Source of the DNA: JBFJVZ01 sp041623895
GTDB lineage: Bacteria > Planctomycetota > Planctomycetia > Pirellulales > Pirellulaceae
Length of the DNA stretch: 17,889 bases
Reading direction: 5' to 3'
Assembly (NCBI GenBank): GCA_041623895.1
Contig: JBFJVZ010000110.1
Span: forward strand, 1 to 17,889
The stretch's first letter is position 1, and every line of letters begins with the position of its first letter. Of the stretch, positions 13,671 to 17,889 are shown one piece after another. The translations under genes were made by a program, and so were the position numbers. The notes below the pieces were generated by a model. It made no database searches. It was given only the letters and a program-made list of their open reading frames with translations, and was not told the origin of the DNA.

Positions 13671-13729
13671 GCGCTTGGGCAACCTGCCCGTGCTTGCGCT
13701 TGGGCAACCGGCCCGTGCTTGGGCAACCG
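13671..13729. repeat. 25-bp tandem repeat upstream of the isomerase-like gene
   Basis: Two adjacent 25-bp units (13671-13695 and 13696-13720, starting GCGCTTGGGCAACC) differ at one base. A third, partial unit runs to about 13729. Looser relatives (CGGGCAAC, CGGGCACC) follow to about 13770. Each unit contains GGGCA-acc-TGCCC-like inverted sequence. The repeats lie about 90-190 bp upstream of the minus-strand gene start. The rest of the 479-bp gap (13579-14057) holds only a promoter candidate for the protease gene and small inverted repeats; I see no gene in it. Confidence 0.7.
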
Positions 13730-13926
13730 TGCACCGCGATCGGGCAACTGTCCCCACAAATCGGGCACCAGGCACGTGCCACTGGATGCCCATGCGGCGG
13801 AAATCCCCTCACAGGTACTGTCCAGCGAACCAGCAGAGAGAGTAACCCATTGCCGCTATTTTTGCGAAAAGGTCGGGTTTTGTGGTCCCCCGGCGGCAAT
13901 CCCCGCCCCCATTTGCCGGAAAAAGC

Positions 13927-13957
13927 TTGCCTAACTGGGGAACGCTTGCGCTAAAAT
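13927..13957 (+). promoter_or_regulatory. Possible promoter of the HtrA-type protease gene
   Basis: TTGCCT (13927-13932) and TAAAAT (13952-13957, 5 of 6 to the consensus) are separated by 19 bp, slightly long. A start near 13964 would leave about 94 nt of leader before the protease ATG at 14058. Match by eye only. Confidence 0.35.
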
Positions 13958-14057
13958 AGGGTTCTCATTATGCCTGGTGGCAATTTCGCCTTGATCAGCC
14001 GCATCCTTCGTCGATCTTGCTGGTCTTCTCAAAACTTGGTTCGGAGTAGTAGCGGTC

Positions 14058-15359
14058 ATGCTTCCCAACGAGGATCAAATACGCGCGCTCTCCACATCGA
14101 ATCAAGATCGCTCTACTTCCGTCGGACAAACGAAGCCTCTGGTGGTACAACGAATTGATCCACCCAAATTGGAATCCAGCAAAGATCGCAATCCGACATC
14201 TGCTCGCACCGTGGTACGTCGCCCCGATCCAGTTGTGCAGAGCGTGATGCTGTTGTTGACGATGGGTGTGATGTTAATGGCCGCGCGATTCGCGGTGCCC
14301 CGCGTCGTCGAAGAAATCCGCTATGCCTGGCATCGAGGCGAGTTGCGAGCCGAGTACGAAACGGGCACCGAGGGACTAAAGAATGTTTCCCTGGATGCCT
14401 TGAGCGAAGCCTATCAGATGGTGACGGCAGCGGTCGGTCCCAGCGTCGTGCATATCGAAGTGAATCGTCGCGCCGCGGCGGACGATTCGCATGTCGCACA
14501 TCTGTTAGCCAACCAATTGATCCCATCATCCGATCAGGGAAGCGGGGTGATCGTCGACGAAGTGGGACACATTGTCACCAATCGACACGTCATCATTGAT
14601 GGCGAAGAAATCACCGTTACGCTGAGCGATGGCCGCAGGGTCCCGGCCAATATCGTTGGCACCGACGAATTAACCGATCTGGCCGTCTTGCAGGTGGCAG
14701 CTGATGGGTTGATGCCGATCTCTTGGGGTGACAGCGATCGATGCAAAGTCGGCTCACCAGTATGGGCGGTGGGCAGCCCGTTTGGCCTCGATCGCACCGT
14801 CACTTTCGGAATCCTCAGCGGCAAGAACCGCAAGGTTCGAGCCAGCACACAATATCAAGACTTCATGCAGAGCGACGTGGCTGTCAATCCGGGTAATAGC
14901 GGCGGACCGCTGGTTGACGCGCGGGGAACTTTGGTGGGAATCAACACGGCGATTGTGGGCGACACCTATCAAGGTGTTAGTTTTTCGATTCCCAGCTCGG
15001 TTGCCAAAGCCGTCTATCAGCGAATCCGCGAAACCGGACGTGTCGATCGAGGCTGGCTGGGCGTCGCACTCGCCGAAGTTCCCGACGAATTGCTGCTTGG
15101 CGATGACCCACGGACACGCGGCGCACTGGTCACCGGGCTGGCCGCTGGCAACTCTCCGGCTGCCGTGGCGGGCATGCTGCCGGACGACCTGATCGTTGAA
15201 GTCGACAAGCAGCCGATACGTGATATGGGGCATCTGATGCGCGTGATTGGCAATTCAATGGCTGGTTCGACCGTCCATCTGAAGGTCCAGCGGGACGGCT
15301 GCGAAGTGGCGATTGCCGTTGAATTGGAAAGCCGTCCAGCCGAGCTGAATATCCCTTAA
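14058..15359 (+). CDS. Membrane-anchored HtrA/DegS-type serine protease with one PDZ domain
   Basis: This is an S1C-family periplasmic protease likely involved in envelope protein quality control. The 433-residue product has a cytoplasmic N-terminal part of about 57 residues, one membrane anchor at about 58-80 (VVQSVMLLLTMGVMLMAARF), then a trypsin-like domain. The catalytic triad is visible: H177 in IVTNRHVI, D207 in LTDLAVLQ and S281 in NPGNSGGPL. A PDZ domain follows at about 330-425 (RGWLGVALAEV to AGMLPDDLIVEVDKQPI). One PDZ plus an N-terminal anchor resembles DegS more than DegP, but a DegS-like signalling role is inference. GGAG at 14043-14046 lies 11 nt before the ATG. Its last codons and stop are part of the first unit of a tandem repeat. 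Confidence 0.93.
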   Translation: MLPNEDQIRALSTSNQDRSTSVGQTKPLVVQRIDPPKLESSKDRNPTSARTVVRRPDPVVQSVMLLLTMGVMLMAARFAVPRVVEEIRYAWHRGELRAEYETGTEGLKNVSLDALSEAYQMVTAAVGPSVVHIEVNRRAAADDSHVAHLLANQLIPSSDQGSGVIVDEVGHIVTNRHVIIDGEEITVTLSDGRRVPANIVGTDELTDLAVLQVAADGLMPISWGDSDRCKVGSPVWAVGSPFGLDRTVTFGILSGKNRKVRASTQYQDFMQSDVAVNPGNSGGPLVDARGTLVGINTAIVGDTYQGVSFSIPSSVAKAVYQRIRETGRVDRGWLGVALAEVPDELLLGDDPRTRGALVTGLAAGNSPAAVAGMLPDDLIVEVDKQPIRDMGHLMRVIGNSMAGSTVHLKVQRDGCEVAIAVELESRPAELNIP

Positions 15360-15432
15360 CGGGCCTGCTGGATATCCCTTAGCAGGCCGCTGAATGTCCC
15401 TTAGCAGACTGCTGAATATCCCTTAGCAGGCT
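15344..15432. repeat. Four tandem copies of a 22-23 bp repeat overlapping the protease stop
   Basis: The units lie at 15344-15366, 15367-15388, 15389-15410 and 15411-15432. Their consensus begins GCTGAATATCCCTTAGCAGG. Unit 1 encodes the protease C-terminus (Leu-Asn-Ile-Pro-stop), with TTAAC in place of TTAGC. In the array, CTGCT and AGCAG flank the core, so each unit could form a small stem-loop. The rest of the gap to the next gene (15433-15578) holds a TATAAT box and nothing else recognisable. Confidence 0.85.
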
Positions 15433-15513
15433 GGGGGCGGACTGGCCGCGGAATTTCTTCTCCGTTTGCTTTGCCCGGCTTCTAAACCCGGCTTCAAAAT
15501 CTCTAGCTCCGTC

Positions 15514-15519
15514 TATAAT
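15514..15519 (+). promoter_or_regulatory. Candidate -10 box for the SUMF1-fold gene and asd
   Basis: A perfect TATAAT lies at 15514-15519. No good -35 element is seen 16-18 bp upstream (GCTTCA at 15491-15496 is poor). Transcription starting near 15526 would argue against translation from the TTG at 15519 and for the ATG at 15579. Confidence 0.4.
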
Positions 15520-15578
15520 TGGATCCTTCCAGAGATAAGCCAAGATATCCGTCCATTTCAGAACTCTTCAAAAAGCCA

Positions 15579-16772
15579 ATGTTTAATCGTCTACCCACGT
15601 CACTCCTGTTGGCGACCGCGCTGGGACTGCCCTGGTCAAGCAGCAACGCTGACTCGCCCGATAATTCTGTAGGCATTTCCTCGGAAAAGCCGGCGACTGG
15701 ACCGGCTGTCAAAGTTGATCGCGGTTACATGGTGCCGTACTCGGTTACGATCCCCGGCACTGATGTCAGTTTCCGGATGATTCCTGTACCCGGTGGCACT
15801 TTCACGATGGGTAGCCCGCAAGACGAGGAAGGCCACAAAGAAGACGAGGGACCTCAGATCAAAGTCGTCGTCGAGCCAATGTGGGTGGCCAAAACGGAAG
15901 TCACCTGGGCCGAATATCAGGAGTTCATGAAGCTGTACTCGATCTTCAAGGAATTTGAATCCAGCGGTACTCGCCCGGTCACTGACAGCAACAAAGTCGA
16001 CGCGATCACGGCACCCACCGAATTGTACGATCCGACTTTTACGTACGAATACGGCGATGATCCCGAGCAGCCCGCAGTAACGATGACTCAGTACTCCGCT
16101 CAGCAGTACACCAAGTGGTTGAGCTTGATCACGGGACAACAATTTCGTTTGCCAACCGAAGCGGAGTGGGAATATGCGGCGCGTGCCGGTACCAGCACCG
16201 CCTACAGTTGGGGCGACGACGCCGATGCGATCGACGATTACGCGTCCTACTTTGACAACTCCGACGAAGGCCCCGCGCTCGTCGGCCAAAAGAAACCGAA
16301 TGCCTTCGGCCTGCACGACATGCACGGCAACGCGGCTGAATGGACCGTGAATCAATACAGCGAAGATGGCTACGCCGCTTTTGCCAGTCAACAACCGATC
16401 AAGGCGATCGACGTCGTCCAGTGGCCCAAGGAAGCTTATCCCTGCGTCGTACGCGGCGGCAGCTGGGAAGGCGACCCGCCGGATTTGCGGAGTGCGGCAC
16501 GTTTGGCATCCAACGACGAAGACTGGAAAGAGGAAGATCCGAATTTCCCCCGCAGTCCTTGGTGGTTCACCAGCGATCCTGCGCGCGGCGTTGGTTTCCG
16601 AATCTTTCGCTCGTATCAACCGTTGCCCAAAGAAAAAATCACCAAGTTCTGGGAAGCCACGGCCGAAGATGTCGTGGGCGATGTCCAATCGCGTTTGGAC
16701 GGCGGCCGCGGTGGCCTGGGATTCGTCGACAAATCGTTGCCGGCGGCAATTCAGCAGTTGCAAGGAAATTGA
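15579..16772 (+). CDS. Exported SUMF1/FGE-fold protein lacking the catalytic cysteines
   Basis: The product has 397 residues from ATG 15579: a signal peptide (1-24, ending SSNA), then a formylglycine-generating-enzyme-fold domain at about 60-345. Family motifs are clear: IPVPGGTFTMGSP (68-80), TEVTWAEYQEFM (106-117), RLPTEAEWEYAARAGTS (190-206), NAFGLHDMHGNAAEW (241-255), RGGSWEGDPPDLRSAAR (292-308) and GVGFRIFRS (337-345). The only cysteine is C289, before the RGGSW motif, whereas true FGE uses a cysteine pair in the segment after it. Sulfatase activation is therefore unlikely. A structural or binding role is more probable, as for many bacterial SUMF1-fold proteins. The frame is open to TTG 15519, but that overlaps a TATAAT box and would bury the signal peptide. 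No strong RBS is visible. Confidence 0.9.
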   Translation: MFNRLPTSLLLATALGLPWSSSNADSPDNSVGISSEKPATGPAVKVDRGYMVPYSVTIPGTDVSFRMIPVPGGTFTMGSPQDEEGHKEDEGPQIKVVVEPMWVAKTEVTWAEYQEFMKLYSIFKEFESSGTRPVTDSNKVDAITAPTELYDPTFTYEYGDDPEQPAVTMTQYSAQQYTKWLSLITGQQFRLPTEAEWEYAARAGTSTAYSWGDDADAIDDYASYFDNSDEGPALVGQKKPNAFGLHDMHGNAAEWTVNQYSEDGYAAFASQQPIKAIDVVQWPKEAYPCVVRGGSWEGDPPDLRSAARLASNDEDWKEEDPNFPRSPWWFTSDPARGVGFRIFRSYQPLPKEKITKFWEATAEDVVGDVQSRLDGGRGGLGFVDKSLPAAIQQLQGN

Positions 16773-16784
16773 TCCCGGATAACT

Positions 16785-17852
16785 TTGTCATCGTCCAAGA
16801 TCACCTCCACCCACATTCATTCTGACAGGCCTGTGTACGAATCCATTGCCGTGGTCGGTGCGACCGGAGCGGTCGGCCGAATTGTGCTTGAGCAACTACA
16901 GCAGCGCAAGTTTCCCTGCCAGCGTTTGAAACTGCTGGCCTCACAGCGGTCCGTCGGCCGTGACATCGAATTTGGCGGTCAGATGCTGAAGGTTGAATTG
17001 CTGCAGCCATCGGCATTCGATGATGTCGACTTGGTCATTGCCAGCACGCCCGACGAAGTCTCGGCCGAGTTCGCCCCTTGGGCGGTCGACGCGGGCGCCG
17101 TGGTTGTCGACGAAAGCGGCTATTGGCGGATGGATCCCAAAGTCCCCTTGGTCGTTCCCGAAGTCAATCCTGATGCGGTCGACGCTCACCAAGGTATTAT
17201 CGCCAGCCCCAACTGCAGCACCACGCAAATGGTCGTCGCCCTGGCGCCGCTGCACCGCGCCGCGCGGGTGCGTCGAGTCGTGGTCAGCACCTACCAGGCC
17301 ACCAGCGGTGCCGGACTCGCAGGCAACCAGGAATTGAACAGCAGTACGCGCAAGGCGCTCGATGGACAGATTCATCCGCCAGCGACGTTTCAGCACCCCA
17401 TCGCCTTTAACTTGATTCCCCAGATCGGATCGGAAAAGTACGAGGGTTACACCAGTGAAGAAATGAAGATGGTGGACGAGACCCGCAAGATCATGGGGGA
17501 TGAAGAAATTCAAGTCTGCCCCACGTGTGTGCGCGTGCCAGTGGCGATCGGTCACAGCGAATCGATCTTGGTCGAAACGGAACGTCCTCTGGATGTTGAA
17601 GAAGCCCGTCGACTGTTTCGTCAGGCCGATGGGGTCACAGTAGTCGACGATTTGGGCTCGCACCAGTATCCGATGCCGCGAGACTGTGAGGGTAAGGATG
17701 ACGTCTTTGTCGGCCGCATCCGCCGCGACATCAGCGGGGACAACGGCATCTCGTTTTGGTGCGTCAGCGACAATCTCAGAAAAGGCGCGGCGACCAACGC
17801 GGTTCAGATCGCCGAGTTGATGGTGCGTCGAGCCGCTTCGATCGCCAGCTGA
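16785..17852 (+). CDS. asd: Aspartate-semialdehyde dehydrogenase
   Basis: Asd reduces aspartyl phosphate to aspartate semialdehyde with NADPH, on the path to lysine, threonine, methionine and diaminopimelate. Motifs in the 355-residue reading: the nucleotide-binding loop GATGAVG (25-31), catalytic Cys144 in ASPNCSTTQ, STYQATSGAG (168-177), and substrate/catalytic residues R250 and H257 in VRVPVAIGHSES. The start is uncertain. TTG 16785 has a weak CGGA 5 nt upstream. GTG 16833 gives 339 residues beginning right before IAVVGATG, which is the usual family N-terminus, but has only AGG at 3 nt spacing. It lies 12 bp after the SUMF1-fold gene and is probably cotranscribed with it; no functional link is evident. 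Confidence 0.95.
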   Translation: MSSSKITSTHIHSDRPVYESIAVVGATGAVGRIVLEQLQQRKFPCQRLKLLASQRSVGRDIEFGGQMLKVELLQPSAFDDVDLVIASTPDEVSAEFAPWAVDAGAVVVDESGYWRMDPKVPLVVPEVNPDAVDAHQGIIASPNCSTTQMVVALAPLHRAARVRRVVVSTYQATSGAGLAGNQELNSSTRKALDGQIHPPATFQHPIAFNLIPQIGSEKYEGYTSEEMKMVDETRKIMGDEEIQVCPTCVRVPVAIGHSESILVETERPLDVEEARRLFRQADGVTVVDDLGSHQYPMPRDCEGKDDVFVGRIRRDISGDNGISFWCVSDNLRKGAATNAVQIAELMVRRAASIAS

Positions 17853-17876
17853 TTAGTGTCATGCAGGGCTGGCTTG

Positions 17877-17889
17877 GGGAGGGCGACGC
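17877..17889. repeat. Start of another dispersed GC-rich repeat, cut by the window edge
   Basis: GGGAGGGCGACGC at 17877-17889 is identical to the first 13 bases of the arm at 4975-4987. The window ends inside this copy, 24 bp after the asd stop codon. Confidence 0.6.

Noticed and set aside
13671..13770. Possible CRISPR-like array
   Set aside because: The units are directly adjacent, without unique spacers. The same applies to the array at 15344-15432.
13579..13899. N-terminal extension of the isomerase-like protein (107 codons)
   Set aside because: It translates tandem repeats into Cys/Pro/Gly-rich sequence unlike any domain. The enzyme fold begins right after the ATG at 13578.
13970..14158. 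62-codon ORF upstream of and overlapping the protease gene
   Set aside because: It overlaps the protease start in another frame, has no RBS and its composition is Ser/Arg-rich. Most likely chance.
15636..16763. 375-codon minus-strand open frame opposite the SUMF1-fold gene
   Set aside because: The plus strand carries unmistakable family motifs. The minus frame is a codon-bias shadow.

Overview
The window looks like chromosomal DNA of a planctomycete, probably a Pirellulaceae (Rhodopirellula-like) relative. This is inferred from gene style: moderately high GC, TTG/GTG starts, large exported beta-propeller proteins, a secreted SUMF1-fold protein, a uronate-isomerase-like protein with a long acidic tail, and GC-rich palindromic repeats scattered between genes. 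No rRNA, tRNA, CRISPR array, transposase or phage gene was seen.

Region 1 (about 1-2976, + strand) is a compact flagellar export-gate operon, fliP-fliQ-fliR-flhB. FlhB stops just before the place where the family carries its NPTH self-cleavage site and cytoplasmic domain. Region 2 (3147-4913, +) is a soluble protein that joins a GspE/MshE-type N-terminal domain to major-vault/SPFH-like sequence and a long coiled coil. It converges on a 995-residue exported propeller protein (5069-8056, -), and a large hairpin made of two inverted copies of a dispersed repeat lies between them. Region 3 (8242-9127, +) holds a small two-helix membrane protein and an exported protein of unknown function.

Region 4 (9193-10989, +) is leuA behind what reads as a complete ribosome-mediated attenuator. 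It has a promoter, a 19-codon leader peptide with six Leu codons, a candidate antiterminator that includes the leader stop codon, a strong intrinsic terminator with seven Ts, and then 2-isopropylmalate synthase. The leader appears to be leaderless, with the predicted transcription start at or next to its AUG. Region 5 (11086-13578, -) is the uronate-isomerase-family amidohydrolase fused to about 400 acidic residues, converging on leuA. Region 6 (14058-17852, +) holds a membrane-anchored HtrA/DegS-type serine protease, a four-copy 22-bp tandem repeat that begins inside its last codons, an exported SUMF1-fold protein without the FGE active-site cysteines, and aspartate-semialdehyde dehydrogenase (asd) 12 bp downstream.

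The best leads are the leu attenuator, the FlhB without an autocleavage domain, and the GspE_N-vault/SPFH fusion. Everything here comes from reading the sequence by eye; no database search or RNA folding was run.
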